Shown: positions 44,608 to 55,789, numbered from the stretch's first letter. The stretch: DNA of 64,000 nt from Aspidapion aeneum (GCA_963576565.1 OY755042.1:15041272-15105271), one strand, 5' to 3'. A program made the numbers and translations. Notes: generated from the letters alone by a model not told the origin.

Positions 44608-45279
44608 CAGGGTGTCCCATAACTTAGGGGCCATAGTGCAGCAGGTGATAGAGGAGGTTATTTCCGAGCAAAAAGTTTATATAACATAGGGATCAACACA
44701 CATCTGTTTTTAAGATATAAGAAGTTTAAAGTTAGAGGAGTGGGGGGAAAAGGGTTTTACAAAAAAAAGAAAATCTGTCACAGCCAGCTGAATACTTAGC
44801 TAATTGTGATTCAAAAATGTGGTATTCCTTTTTTTGATAAAATCACAAGCTAAGGAAAAAAATAATTGTTGCTTACTTATTCTTTTAAAAAATATCAATA
44901 ATATTTTATTATTATGTCTTGCTAGAGACTGTTTTTATTAACAAAAAATATTTTAAAAAACATTGCGTTTAATATGGCATATTTATAAAAGTTTATACAA
45001 AAAAAATAGTTTTTTCGAAAAAAAAATTACCGACTATTTTTTTTTTAATTTTTATTTCAGTTTATTGCCCTTGTTCTAATACATGACTCAACTTAATTTT
45101 ATATTTTTATTGCGTTTTTTTAAAAAGTTATTAACAAAAAAGTTAATAAAATTGCCAACTTTGATGAATCTGTATCTCGACAAAAAAAGAGTTTTGACCC
45201 ATGCATTGAAACTTTTTTAGCAGACTTGACCTCCTCTATTACCTGTTGGCCTATGGCCCCTAAGTTATGGGACACCCTG
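44608..45279. mobile_element. TA-flanked TIR element with CAGGGTGTCCC ends, 672 bp
   Basis: Left end CAGGGTGTCCCATAACTTAG and right end CTAAGTTATGGGACACCCTG are perfect complements and continue imperfectly for about 60 bases (GGGGCCATAG...GATAGAGGAGGT). TA flanks both sides (44606-44607, 45280-45281), the Tc1/mariner-type target. There is no transposase. A lone end is seen near 33518. Confidence 0.88.
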
Positions 45280-45281
45280 TA

Positions 45282-45849
45282 TATAAAATTGAACAAAAAT
45301 ATCGTATGCACTTCGATGTCATTTTATCTTTCGACGGATTTTAGCAACGAAAATTAATTTTATGCCTTAGAATTTATTAGTATCCACTCCCATTTTTGAA
45401 ATAAAGTTAAACTTATTTAAAAAATCTATTTGAATAAAACTGGGATACGTCTTTACGGAAATCACTCATTACCCGAAGGAAATTACAATAATTTACTTCT
45501 CTATCATTAGCATTTGGCCAGTTTAACAATTGCAATTACGTCAACTTCTTCGTGGTCATTTCCCCTTAACAAAATTAGTGGTCTTTGAAGAAAACAAAAT
45601 TTAATTTAAACAAGAAACTATTATTAGTTTGCAAACAAAATCCTTGGCCGAAGTTAATTAAGGTCGTCATTTAATTCTTGTTTTCGGTAATCTAAAAGTG
45701 TGGGCTGATGTAATTTCCCAATGACTATTCTGAAATAAAGGGTTTGTATTAAAGACTTAAATATTCTTTTGTTTACAGCAACCGCCTGTTTTAGGAACAT
45801 GTGTTATTTTATTTTGTTTCATCACCAAAAGTGGATTGTAGTTAATTTT
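45282..45849. other. AT-rich stretch, no gene recognised
   Basis: No supported feature is visible. Confidence 0.45.
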
Positions 45850-46420
45850 TCTATTATTCTATTCCCCGTTAACAAAAACCCAACATATCGTTTTAAAGAT
45901 AATTTTATTTTTAACAATATAGAGTTAAACAATGTTTTTTAAAACAATAAAAAAAAATTAGTTAAAAAAAAATTACGTCAATATGCGGACCCCCTGGAGT
46001 GCCAATTATAGGTTAAACACAACTTTGTGATAAGCCGTTTGGAAGAACATTTTATTTTCTCTAAAAAAGGTACTTTAGAATTTTTCCGTAAAAAACTGAA
46101 TAAAACCTAAAAATACATGAAGTTTTTTCTGAACCTAAAAAATAACCCCAATTTATGGATGCCAATTAAGTGCTAACCGTGGACTTGGCCCACTTCGATG
46201 ATACATCGTTTAAAAGACAAATTAATTTTCTATAAAGTAATTTAAAAAAAAGCTTTTTGTGCACACTAAATCCAAGATGGCGGGGAAAGCCGACCCTCCC
46301 TTAAGATCGAAAACTAAAATTTATTTTTAGGACTCCAATGTAAACAACATATGTCAAATCGCGACTACACCACCTTTTGCAAGCTGGGGGTCTTTTTTTC
46401 GCTTTAATGACTGGCCTATA
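45850..46420. mobile_element. GCTTGCAAAAGGTG inverted-repeat family, partial copy 2
   Basis: 45860-46190 follows the right half of the element at 31485 in the same orientation (CCGTTAACAAAA, CATATCGTTTTAAA, ATATGCGGACC, GATGCCAATTAAGTGCTAAC). 46195-46420 follows its left end in inverted orientation (GTGCACACTAAATCCAAGAT, CACCTTTTGCAAGCTGG, GACTGGCCTATAATA). The copy is therefore a deleted version in which the two ends are brought together. Confidence 0.7.
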
Positions 46421-46820
46421 ATACCGGTTTAAACCCTACTTTACACTGACAATTAATCCATGGATTTTTTCATGGTCAAAAACTTTAAATAAAGAAATCG
46501 ACGTCAAATAAGTTTGCAAAATTCTTTATGGATTTACCCACGCAATTAAAACATGCTCTAATTTTAACTAATTTTGACGTCCAATTTTGATAGAACACAA
46601 GCTCAACTCAATAACGCACCAAACCGTTTTTTTTTCTACAAAACAGCAAAATCTCGTTTGGGTTTTAGTTTATTTTCTGTCAAATTTTAATTACACAACC
46701 TCTAAATTAAAATTTATGAAAAATTCTAAACAAATTACTGCCAGTAACAAATTAGTAAATATAAACAATAACTTCTGATATAAGTTCACAGCAAAATCCA
46801 TGGAAATTTTGAGCTGTATT

Positions 46821-47084
46821 CAGTGGTGGATCCAGGAGGAGGCCAGAGGGGCCCCGTCTCCCCCTCCCAGACATATAACTTATTTTTTAGTTTAGCAGCA
46901 TCACTTATTTAAAATTTGTTAGAAATTCAACTTAATTTTTAAAAAAATTTCGCCTGCGGCTTCAAAAATCTCTTTTAGATACTAAATTTTACACCTAAGA
47001 TCTATCAAAAACCGCTAATTAAAATATTTTGATGTTTAGTGCCACTTTGTTCCCTCCCCCCCGGAAATCTTGGATCCACCACTG
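46821..47084. mobile_element. hAT-like MITE (CAGTGGTGGATCC), 264 bp
   Basis: Ends CAGTGGTGGATCCAGGA and TCTTGGATCCACCACTG. It is flanked by the perfect 8-bp target duplication GCTGTATT (46813-46820 and 47085-47092). The interior is non-coding with CGCCTGCGGC and C-rich subterminal runs. The exact duplication implies a young insertion. Confidence 0.93.
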
Positions 47085-47092
47085 GCTGTATT

Positions 47093-48043
47093 ACACTGCA
47101 ACTTCACGAAAATAGCCTTGAATAAATTCATGAATTATTAATCTATCAAGAAATCCATGAATTAATAATTGTTAGTGTTAAACCCTAAGGGATGAAAGTT
47201 AAACACTAACACCAGACCTTACTAAGACCTTAAGACTTAGCATTGTAGACCGGGTTTAAGTATCAAGTCTATAGACTTGATACCGACCGGTTTAAGTGTA
47301 TTCTTTTAATAGCCGCAAAGATTTGGTTCACCCTAATGTGTAATATTGATAGTAGGCATTTCTAAGTGAGTTTAATCTCATATAAATTCAAATTAACTTT
47401 AGAAATAAAAAAAAAACCACATAAAAGTTTGTAACGAAATGTCATTTTTTGGCAATTTAGTCCGTGCAGTCGTGGGATTCCCGTTAAAAATAGTCTCAAA
47501 TTGTAGCACCACCCCTGAGGGGTGGTTTAAAGTTCGAAAACAGTAGAAATAATCCATGATTGACAAAAAAACAGATGCATTACCGTATTAAATACGTATC
47601 AATATTTAAATACTGTAAAAAGCACAAGATATATTAGAATCCCTTTTCAATTACACATTCACCAAAACAATCAACCATCGGTTTAATCGTCGCTAACTTT
47701 TCTAAAAAATTAACATGTAAAATATAGCTGACAGCTGATACTAACTTTTATTCGACATTTCCTAGTGAGGTTTGGAAGTTTAAATATGGCTATCATTTTT
47801 AAACCAAAATATTTTATTATTTTTATTTATTTATAAACTTTGTATGGAAATAATGTCTTTGTTACAACGAAAAAAGATGACCCATATCGCATGGTATTTA
47901 TGAACAATTTAATAAAAATTAAAAACTATTGCATTCACGGGAAAAATAAGTTAAACCAAACCTTCAACCAAATTGTAGACTTTTAAACCTAGGATTGTAG
48001 CACTTAGCACTGTAGACCCTCTTATAAAATGCTGGTGTAAGGA
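47093..48043. other. No gene recognised
   Basis: Contains ACCCCTGAGGGGTGG (a short palindrome at about 47512) and the direct repeat TTAAACACTAA/GGGATGAAAG near 47180-47210, which reappears at 48330-48350 around the next hAT MITE. That suggests an old tandem or dispersed repeat. No protein-like frame is seen. Confidence 0.45.
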
Positions 48044-48051
48044 TGAAAGTT

Positions 48052-48325
48052 CAAGGGCGGATCCAGAGGGGCTTCTCGGGGGGGGGGGGGGGGGGCACTT
48101 TAGGTGACATTCTCTGTTGGTAAAAAACGGTATATATTTTTTTAAGCAGCATTTTATTGAATTAGTCAGTGGTTGTAATTTCGATGATAATAACAATAGA
48201 CACTTTCATGCGCCGCAGGCAAAAATTTTGAATTTTTATTAGCAAAAACATTAATTTTTCCTAATTTTTTGTATTTCTCGGGGGGGGGCAAGTGCCCCTA
48301 GTGCCCCCCCCTGAATCCGCCACTG
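48052..48325 (-). mobile_element. hAT-like MITE (CAGTGGCGGATYCAG family), copy 1
   Basis: Bounded by CAAGGGCGGATCCAGAGG and CTGAATCCGCCACTG, with the perfect 8-bp target duplication TGAAAGTT (48044-48051, 48326-48333). The G run (48079-48094) and CGCCGCAGG are family landmarks. One end is CAAGG instead of CAGTG, as in copy 2, so the asymmetric end is a family trait. Confidence 0.93.
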
Positions 48326-48333
48326 TGAAAGTT

Positions 48334-49660
48334 AAACACTAAGGGATGAAAGGCAACTCTATTATACCGCTCTGCCTGACGTAAATTGGTATTTATCAGT
48401 TTTGGTTAGTAATTAAGGGTTATTGACTTTTTTTAATTTATTATAGTATATGTAACACGTTAATTAAATAACAAAATTTGTTTTAATCAACAAAAACAAC
48501 AGTACAAAAATATTTCTACACACACGTAATTCTAAATAATTGAAAATTAAATGTTTTTTGGGTTCATTAATGCGTTCGCGTCTTTCTTTTCATACCTATA
48601 CAAAACCGCTTTTCTCGTAAATACCTACTTGGATTTCATATCCACAGCGTAATAATTAGCTAATAATTTAGCAAGCACATAAATGCGCGAACATGGCAAC
48701 TAATTCTGCCTGCTATTAAAACGATGAAATTGTGTTTAAGTTTGATCACATAATTGCTTTTACATATCGACGAAAGGTTTTGACTGATGTACGAAGAAAC
48801 TAAATGCCAATATATATTCGTACAGTTTATTAGCCCTCAAAAATAGCCACCCGCAAACGCAATGAGCATTATTTATAAACTGACTAAGACTAAAAAATTT
48901 CGACTGCGGCATTTTGAAACATTACCACAACTTTTTGATTTCCATTTTCTCGAAAATTTTCTCATTAAATTATTGAGTTTTTATAAAAAAAATTAAATTT
49001 TCAAAAAAAAAACATTCATTCCTAACGCGTTTTTTTTCCAAAAAGAATTTTCCAACACTTTTGCCTGCCACTCAGTTCATTTCAATTTTCCAGTAGTTTT
49101 TTGATATTGCGAAAATTTTGCAAATTTTTTTTATAACTAATTAAATCAATTTTTATAATGCAATTTTAATTTTGTGAGGCCATTTTCCCCGAAAAGGAGG
49201 TTCTTCATTTTCTCAAAACTTTCTCCATATTTTTCTACAAATTTTTTACGCAGTGCGATTTTTGTAAAAAGTACCTAATTTTTCTACATTCCAATTCTCT
49301 TAAATAAGTATAGGTTTTTATTGCTATTTTTCCTATATTGGCTTAAGATATCTGTGTATCTATTTTTCAAATTAGGCAAAACGAGAAATTTGCCTTAAAA
49401 CACACAACGATTGGCCGGCGCAGGTATTTCCTCTTTTTCCCTAATTTGAAGAATAGCGCTACTATCGTAGATGGTATGGTTGGTTGTGGCCCTGGTCGAA
49501 AATAAGATATTCAGGTATATATCATGATACTATAATAGCGGGCATCTCATAAAGCAATTAGATTCTATTAGATGTACCGTCGCGTGTGAAATGTTCTTTT
49601 AAAATGAATTTTATATATATTAAATAAACTTTAATAAGATCAGCTTAAAACCCCCACTCT
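48334..49660. other. AT-rich stretch, no gene recognised
   Basis: No supported feature is visible. 48900-49280 contains repeated TTTTCCNNAANTTTT phrases that may be a degenerate low-complexity repeat. Confidence 0.5.
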
Positions 49661-49668
49661 CTGTTGCA

Positions 49669-50024
49669 CAGTGGCGGATTCAGGGGGGGCACTAGGGGCA
49701 CTTGCCCCCTCCGAGAATTTTTTGAATATACAAAAAAGAGTGTAAAAAGTAAAGTTTTTGCTAATAAAAATTCAAAATTTTTGATTGCGGCGCATGAGAG
49801 TGTCTATTGTTATTATCATCGAAATTACAACCACTTTTATTAATAAATTATCCTGACTTTTTTGTAAAGATATATGTAAGATATTGTACTTTTTAGTTAT
49901 GACTAATTTAATAAAATGCTGCTTAAAAAAATATATACCGTTTTTTACCAACAGAGAATGTCACCTAAAATGCCCCATCCCCCCTCCCCCCCCCCCCCGA
50001 GAAGCACCTCTGGATCCGCCCTTG
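49669..50024 (+). mobile_element. hAT-like MITE (CAGTGGCGGATYCAG family), copy 2, 356 bp
   Basis: Bounded by CAGTGGCGGATTCAGGG and CACCTCTGGATCCGCCCTTG. It is flanked by the perfect 8-bp target duplication CTGTTGCA (49661-49668, 50025-50032). It has about 80 bases more than copy 1, with the segment around GACTTTTTTGTAAAG present. Confidence 0.93.
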
Positions 50025-50032
50025 CTGTTGCA

Positions 50033-50389
50033 TAAATCTAATAGTAAAATGGTGAAACAATAAATATTAAAAAAGTTATAAAGTTAACAAAAATAAAAGC
50101 AAAGAAAGAAAGCACGAACCAGACAAAGTCACTAATAAAAAAAAGCCAGACTAGCACCTGCAGGGATGGTTGCTAAAAGGAGCATTTCCTCTTTAAATAG
50201 CAGCTATTGAAATTTGGTGAGAAATATAAGTACAACCATGTTTATTACCAATTAATTTTGAAATTTTGTTCAGGAAAATGTTTGGCTCACTTGCCCATTA
50301 CAAGCTTAAAAACAATTTTTTGAAAAATATGACTCTTAAACATTTTTCAAAAAAAACGGACTGTGAGTTCGACGTTACCTTTCGTGTAT
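50033..50389. other. No gene recognised
   Basis: AT-rich interval between the hAT MITE and the pyrimidine-rich repeat. Nothing further is seen. Confidence 0.5.
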
Positions 50390-51140
50390 CATCGTGCCAC
50401 TTGTAGACTTTTTCTGAACATTTTCAGACCGGTTTATAACATTTCCAGATTTTTCTGAATATTTTCAGGACATTTCCAGAGCTTTTCGGACCTTTTCACA
50501 TTATTTTCGGACTTCTAAACTTTTTCAGAATACCTTCTAAATATTTCTAGATGTTTTTAGAACATTTCCTTAATCTTTTTAAACATTTCCAGAGTTTTCC
50601 TAAACATTTCCAGACTAAAATTATTTCTACTTTTCAAAACTTACTCAAAGTTTTCCAGAACATCTTAAGACTTAGAAATAAAAAGGGGGCGGGCCGTCAC
50701 ACCTGACTGCACACCAAGTAGTATAAGTAGTAGCCTAGAGACTAGATTGTTTAGTTCACACTTGATAACGGTTAGAGATACTTACTAACCGAAACGTCGT
50801 GTTTTAAAATAAATAAAGACAATGGAAGTCCGAAATTTTATTTCTACACAATCATTGTCTACGAGTTTCAAACAAAGGATCTTAAGACTTTTTCTGGACA
50901 TTTCTAGACTTTTTAAACATTTACAGACCCTTTTTATACATTTCCAAAGTGTTCCAGACTTTTTCAAGATATTTCCAGACTTTTCCAAATATGGCTAGAG
51001 TTTCACAGAATATTTCCAGACTTTTTCTACACATTTCCAGAAATTTATAGAAATTTGCAGACTTTTCCAAGATATTTTTTAAACTTTTCCAGACTTTTTT
51101 AAAACTTTTCCAGACATTTTCCAAGCATTTCCACACTTAG
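50390..51140. repeat. Degenerate CATTTCCAGACTTTT tandem repeat, split by an insertion
   Basis: CATTTCCAGA, ATTTTCAGAC and ACTTTTCC alternate about every 18-30 bases in 50390-50670 and again in 50880-51140. The minus-strand frames at 50785-51136 (repeating KSLE and KVWK) merely reflect this repeat. The same repeat type is at 1318. Confidence 0.8.
50673..50877 (+). mobile_element. Short retroelement-like insertion with hammerhead-like motif
   Basis: About 205 bases are inserted in the pyrimidine repeat and flanked by the 12-base duplication ATCTTAAGACTT (about 50661-50672 and 50878-50889). It contains CACTTGATAAC, a 6-bp stem GGTTAG/CTAACC, then GAAACGTCGTG. The order resembles a degenerate hammerhead core (CUGANGA, stem II, GAAAC) of the kind reported in Penelope-like elements and retrozymes. 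The same order, with a different stem, occurs at 60034-60070. No pol III boxes or ORF. Ribozyme activity is unproven: the core deviates at several positions. Confidence 0.55.
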
Positions 51141-51990
51141 CCTTCGGACATTTTGAAAAAATTTTTGTTTTTTGTTTTAATCCTAAACCCTTTTCATTGG
51201 TGGAATGGGATCGGTTAATCCTTTTTTTTAAACTTAAATATTTTTTCAAAAAATTTTGTAGCTCTCCTACTAAAATCGTTAGATTAGTAGATCTACTAAA
51301 AAATCGGTGGACCTGACAACCCTGGTGCCACGTCCTGTTTGCCCATTGTTTTTTTTATCCCGGTTTTTGTACACTTGCAGCGACCAATGACTGTAGTTGG
51401 CGCTTCTGCGCACTTTGACAAATCATAAGATAAGATAGACTTATGTGAAGTTCATATACATCCATCTCACCCTGTTGGTTTAATGTGTCGCACAAAACAC
51501 GCTATATTAATGTTTTATTAATTTTATACACAGGTATTCTGTCTTGAATTTTGCGACTAGATTAGTCAAGGTTTGCTAAGCCTACGGGTCATTTTTGGCG
51601 TTGGAAATTTGGTCATTTGATTTTAAGACGCTAAAAAAAGTCATGTCATGATGAGCAAGCATTAGCTTTGCCGGGCCGCGGTCGGGGCTTAGACAAAAAC
51701 AATTGAAATGTTAAAGAGCTTGCTTCCTCCAAGCGATTTTGCACCTTTGTTCAATAGGCTAGTTTTAACACTAAAAACAGGTGCTATAAGTAATAAAAGT
51801 TTTCCTAGCAATTTATAACTGATTAAACGCATAAATAACTGTTCAAATAATGCCGGTTTTAGGCTAACCACACTCTGGGTATAGTTCAGCAGGCAATTTT
51901 TTTCGGCCATTTTTTCTTAGTTTTTTTATACGAATAAGTATGTTCTGTTAGTAAATATAATCAACAATTTTTCAGTCGGTCAAGCTTTTT
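51141..51990. other. No gene recognised
   Basis: Slightly GC-richer around 51560-51690 (TTGCCGGGCCGCGGTCGG). The 73-codon minus frame at 51689-51910 has no recognisable domain. Confidence 0.45.
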
Positions 51991-52129
51991 TAGCTCACAC
52001 ATATACTATACTATAGTAGTGTGAGCTATGGTGATCCTAATTTTTTCGAGAAAAAAAAAGTTGCTCCGATTTCAAAATTTTTTATATATCTTTGCGTTTC
52101 AGATGATTTTGAAACTTTTTTGTTGCGCC

Positions 52130-52130
<1 letters not shown>

Positions 52131-52167
<37 letters not shown>

Positions 52168-52168
52168 A

Positions 52169-52223
<55 letters not shown>

Positions 52224-52243
52224 GTGTCTGTATGTCTGTCTGT
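52131..52243. repeat. TCTG microsatellite, about 28 units
   Basis: Tetranucleotide run with a few A or G interruptions (TGTATG, TGTGTG). Long VCLS and RQTD frames on the two strands are by-products. Confidence 0.97.
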
Positions 52244-52372
52244 AACGACCAACGCGCATAACTCAAAAACCGCTTGGCCGATTTTAATGAAATTTGGTAC
52301 CTAGGCTGGGTCTTGGGTCGACATGGTCCCATTTAAAAATGAACAAAATCCACCGAACACAAACCAAATAAA

Positions 52373-52725
52373 AGGGTGGGGGTAGATTTCAAAAATTAGA
52401 GTTTATGTGAAAATATGGCGTGTGTGATATTAAACGAAAGGTAATTGAGTTTGCAGTTAAACAAAATACATTTTAATTTATTTAAAAGAAAAGGGTGGGG
52501 GTAAATTTTAAAAATTAGAGTTTAAGTGAAAATATGGCGTGTGTGATATCAAACGAAAGGTAATTGAGTCCGGACTTTAACAAAATACATTTTAGTTTTT
52601 GTTTTTTTTAAGGGTGGGGGTAGATTTCAAAAATTTGAGTTTAAGTCAAAACATGGCTTGTGTGGTATCAAACAAAAGGTAATTTAGTCTGGAGTTGAAT
52701 AAAATATATTTTAGTTTTTAGTTAT
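52373..52725 (+). repeat. Three tandem units of about 117 bp
   Basis: Each unit begins AGGGTGGGGGTAGATTTCAA and contains AATATGGCGTGTGTGATAT, AAACGAAAGGTAATTGAGT and AAAATACATTTTA. Units start near 52373, 52492 and 52611. They differ at scattered positions. Confidence 0.9.
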
Positions 52726-52979
52726 ATTAGCTCACACGTACACTATAACTGTAGTACCTAGTGTGAGCTTTGGGGCCCATATATTGGCAGAGTATTTTAA
52801 CGGATCTAAAATATTAAAGAATGACAGACTTATTTTCTTAGTTCCTAATATTTTACACTAAGAAGAAAATGCTGGAAAAGAACTCTGGTTCATCTTAAGC
52901 GTTGGAAAAAAACTTCTGACTGAAAATTTTTAGATTTTTGCCCTTGTTTAACTTATATAAAATACTGGATAGATCTACC

Positions 52980-53370
52980 AGAACTTGCTCACTCTAAAGA
53001 GTTTATTAAAGGACCATATAGAAATAGAACAGAGCCAGGAATATCATTGGAGTTACCAGACAGGAGATCCTTATAGTGACTGGACTTACGAGTCACTGTC
53101 GACTAAGACCATGCACAGAATGGGACTAACAAAAGGGACTAAATGCAGACTCCGAAGGATGATGAAAGAGTCAGACATGTACTGTGCGAATACCCGGGTA
53201 GTGCACGTTTACGTCTGCTCACTCAGAAATCTTAGATATGATATATGATTCAGAAGATCTAAACAGTGCCTCACCCAAACTGATAACTAGCTTTCTTGGA
53301 GGACTAGGCATTGAAGGGTAAGAAATCACGTAAGGTGAGCCACAATAGACCCTTTGGTGGTCGCACTGGA
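52980..53370 (+). pseudogene. LINE relic, C-terminal (RNase H-distal) region
   Basis: Broken plus-strand frames read ARNIIGVTRQEILIVTGLT, then MGLTKGTKCRLRRMMKES, then VRHVL-like residues (near GTCAGACATGTACTGTGC) and LRNLRYDI. The last piece is LNSASPKLITSFLGGLGI. The order (TGH--L--HL--MG(L), KCR-C---ES--H-L--CP, ARLR) is that of the C-terminal Cys/His region of R1/I-like LINE proteins. The 87-codon frame at 52985 catches only part of it. At least two frameshifts. Inactive. Confidence 0.7.
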
Positions 53371-54351
53371 TTGTGGAATGGCTGCAAGGCGCACTCATTT
53401 CATTTTATTTATCTCAGAATACTGGGAGATAACCCGGCACTGTTTTGATAGGTTTTTTTCTCAACCAGTCACTTTTTCTTTATGGGTTCCGGTTCTTGTC
53501 TTCTGCAACTTTAAAACATCTTTCTGCTATTAATTTCTTCACAGAAACTGTAGAAAGATTAATTGACTTTCTTGTTTTAAGACTTGAGCATCAGGTGTAA
53601 TAGCACACTTGCACCTTTTTTAGTATATCTGAACGAGTTTTTTATTTGTAAATTGCTGATAAAGCCGTTCTGGTACTACTAATGCTGGAATTTAATTTTT
53701 ATTTGCAGTAAAAATCTAAAGGTACATCTCCACCAAGCGCGCAGAACGTTCACACAAGCGAAAGAGAATATAAAGTTTCCAAGCGCTCGGGCTGGTGTGT
53801 GTTTGAATCTTTTTTACTATAGGGAAAGGTTATACTTGGGCAATCCCAAAATAGTTCGAAAATGAAAGGCAATGACCCGGGATGCGCCTAACTCGCCATG
53901 GTCAGGAGTGCGGTTAGAACCACCCGCGATTGCGCACTAGCGCTTAATTTAAAATGTATATTGTTTCTTTTGTTTTGTTTTGTGTCTCACAGTCCATTAC
54001 TTTTAATCTCTATTTGTTAAGAAAAATAAAAATACTTCTATAAAAAGTAAAAATTCTCAATCTAAATTAAAGTAAACACATTCTAATTATGTATTTACCA
54101 TCACCATGCGTCCGAAAATCCATAAGATGATAATAACCTATGGTAATTTGGTCTTTTCCCATGGTCTGTAAAGGATAGGTTACCCGGTAACTTTCTGACC
54201 AATCAGAGCCAGTTGTTGAATGCGGGAAATGACGTCATCCGGAGTGCACATTTAAATAAAAACATTTAATATAGTAGGAATTCTTCAAGTTCCTGATTTT
54301 CCTTTATTGATTTAAATCTAAATACATGGGAGTTCCCTCTCAAGCCTAAGG
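53371..54351. other. No gene recognised; GC-richer islands
   Basis: The stretches CCACCAAGCGCGCAG (about 53730) and CAAGCGCTCGGGCTGGTG (about 53778) are imperfect inverted counterparts, and a GC-rich patch lies at 53876-53945. These may be remnants of a small TIR element. No protein-like frame is supported. Confidence 0.4.
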
Positions 54352-54745
54352 ATTTTTTAGGTACTTTACACATATTTCATCAAAATAGCACGAAATACGG
54401 CATTATGGGGTTTCCCCCCCCCAATATGTTTTGTTATTTTTCTTAATAACAATATTCATAAAATACATCAACTAATGTCTTGGGAAGCTTTTAGCTTCTT
54501 AAGTCCGTTAAACTAACTACAAGTAGAAAGTATAGGTAAGCCAGAGCCAGAACAAGTATTTACAGTTTTTAAATAAATATAGTCCGAAAAAACACCAAGA
54601 ATGTAAAAAATAAACCATCAAAGATTAAAAATACTTAAAAACGCATAGGGCTCTAATCAAACGTGGCACTCCAAATGACGCGCCGTCACCTCTCACGTCG
54701 CTTTCACCATAGAGTTACCAAGCAACCTATCCTTTACAGACCTTG
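54163..54745. repeat. Inverted repeat pair GTCTGTAAAGGATAGGTT
   Basis: GGTCTGTAAAGGATAGGTTAC at about 54163 is matched by AACCTATCCTTTACAGACC at about 54722, and the pairing extends to GGTAACT / AGTTACC. The spacing of about 540 bases fits a TIR element, but outer boundaries and target duplication are not seen. A hAT-like end (TACGCCACTG) lies at about 54842. Confidence 0.5.
54352..54425 (-). mobile_element. hAT-like MITE fragment (CAGTGGCGCACCC family), inverted
   Basis: ACACATATTTCATCAAAATAG then GCACGAAATACGG and GGGGTTTCCCCCC is the reverse complement of the interior of the copy at 33226. Both ends are missing. Confidence 0.6.
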
Positions 54746-55242
54746 GCCTTCCTCTATCTACTTTCGCCTTTTATTTATTTATTTATTTAAACACACCAGC
54801 TTTGACAAATTATCCTCCAAAATATTAAGGGCTCATCACCTACGCCACTGGTAGTAACAGTAGTTCTTACTACATACTATCGCTTTAATTTGGCCGAATG
54901 CTATCGACCAAGGGAAGAAACGGTTATAAAGTGAAACGAAACTAGCTAATTAGTTATTGTTTTTTAAACAATCAAACGGTATCCTTACGAGCAAAGATCG
55001 TACTTAATAGCGGTCGTTAATCAAAAACTATCGCAACGATCTTTAAAGAAAGTTTTTGCAATTTATTCGACTTTTCAGTGCAAGAACCAAGTTAATAGTG
55101 CCTATTAAAATGTCAAATAGTTTAAACGAATATAAGAACTTTTGTATTTATCTAAACCTTATTATGCAAAAAATTAATAAAACAATAAATATAACTAATA
55201 AAAAATTTTAAAAAATAGTTCAAAAATATTATCAGACTTAGA
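54746..55242. other. AT-rich stretch, no gene recognised
   Basis: Nothing beyond random AT-rich sequence is seen. Confidence 0.45.
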
Positions 55243-55305
55243 GTATGTATGACATATTTGTACTAAAGTATTTCTTTAAAATATGTCATACATACAGGGT
55301 CTCTA
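55243..55305. repeat. Hairpin plus solo GGGTCTC end
   Basis: GTATGTATGACATATTT and AAATATGTCATACATAC form perfect arms around about 20 bases. The next bases, CAGGGTCTC followed by TA, equal the end of the element at 57769-58755. TTTCTTTAAAATATGTC also matches that element's subterminal sequence. This looks like a solo or truncated end. Confidence 0.65.
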
Positions 55306-55565
55306 GACTGACCCAACTTTAAACAGAAAAACAAGGGGAAGGATTAGTTGTCTAGCAGGTTTTCCACCGAAGATGCCAGAATGAATTTTCAGGGTCTTGT
55401 AACCCAAGAAGGCGAGCTTTATTTTTAGGGCAAATTTCATTGGATAAGATTGTATTTAAAAAAGGCTGACATAAACTTAAATAATAATACAAAGTATTAG
55501 TTAATAATTAAAAAAAAATTAATTCTTCATCATTTTCCGCAAAAGAATTGAAGATTTAATCAGGC

Positions 55566-55706
55566 AGTAGTAAAGTTAGAATTGAAGAAATATCATTAGA
55601 TGATCCAAGAAATATAGAAAAACAGAGGATAGAATCACTTATTCCAAGATCATCCAATTTTATGTCTACTGACGACCGAATCCATGCAGAGCTTCTGTCT
55701 TTTTTT
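55566..55706 (+). other. Possible short coding remnant, unidentified
   Basis: A frame of about 44 codons reads VRIEEISLDDPRNIEKQRI, ESLIPRSSNFMSTDDRI and HAELLSFF before a stop that coincides with TAACCGAACCG. The charged composition is protein-like, but I recognise no family and see no intron donor. It may be a transposon protein fragment cut at the AACCG site. Confidence 0.3.
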
Positions 55707-55707
55707 A

Positions 55708-55720
55708 ACCGAACCGACCT
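55708..55720. repeat. AACCG pentamer trace
   Basis: AACCGAACCGACC, just over two units, directly ends the coding-like stretch upstream. The intact counterpart of this locus is not in the window, so a breakpoint here is only suspected. Confidence 0.4.
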
Positions 55721-55789
55721 GGTTAAGCAGGTTTAATTATAGTTTTACAATTCATACAGGGATACAACGAAAATAAATGAATACATGAA

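Larger units (their letters stand above)
51991..52770 (+). mobile_element. Hairpin-capped element with TCTG microsatellite and 117-bp units
   Basis: Both ends are short palindromes sharing AGCTCACAC...GTGTGAGCT: 51992-52027 on the left, 52729-52769 on the right. Inside, in order, are a TCTG run (52131-52243), the phrase ACTCAAAAACCGCTTGGCC then GATTTTAATGAAATTTGG, and three tandem units (52373-52725). Non-autonomous elements with terminal hairpins, microsatellites and internal minisatellites are typical of Helitron-related insect repeats. No TC start or CTAG-type end was established, so the class is inferred. Confidence 0.65.

Noticed and set aside
50785..51136. Minus-strand KSLE/KVWK repeat protein
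   Set aside because: It reflects the pyrimidine-rich tandem repeat and is not a conserved repeat protein. One frame also runs through the inserted retroelement.
52021..52332. VCLS and RQTD repeat proteins
   Set aside because: All frames across the TCTG microsatellite stay open. They are by-products of the tetranucleotide repeat.
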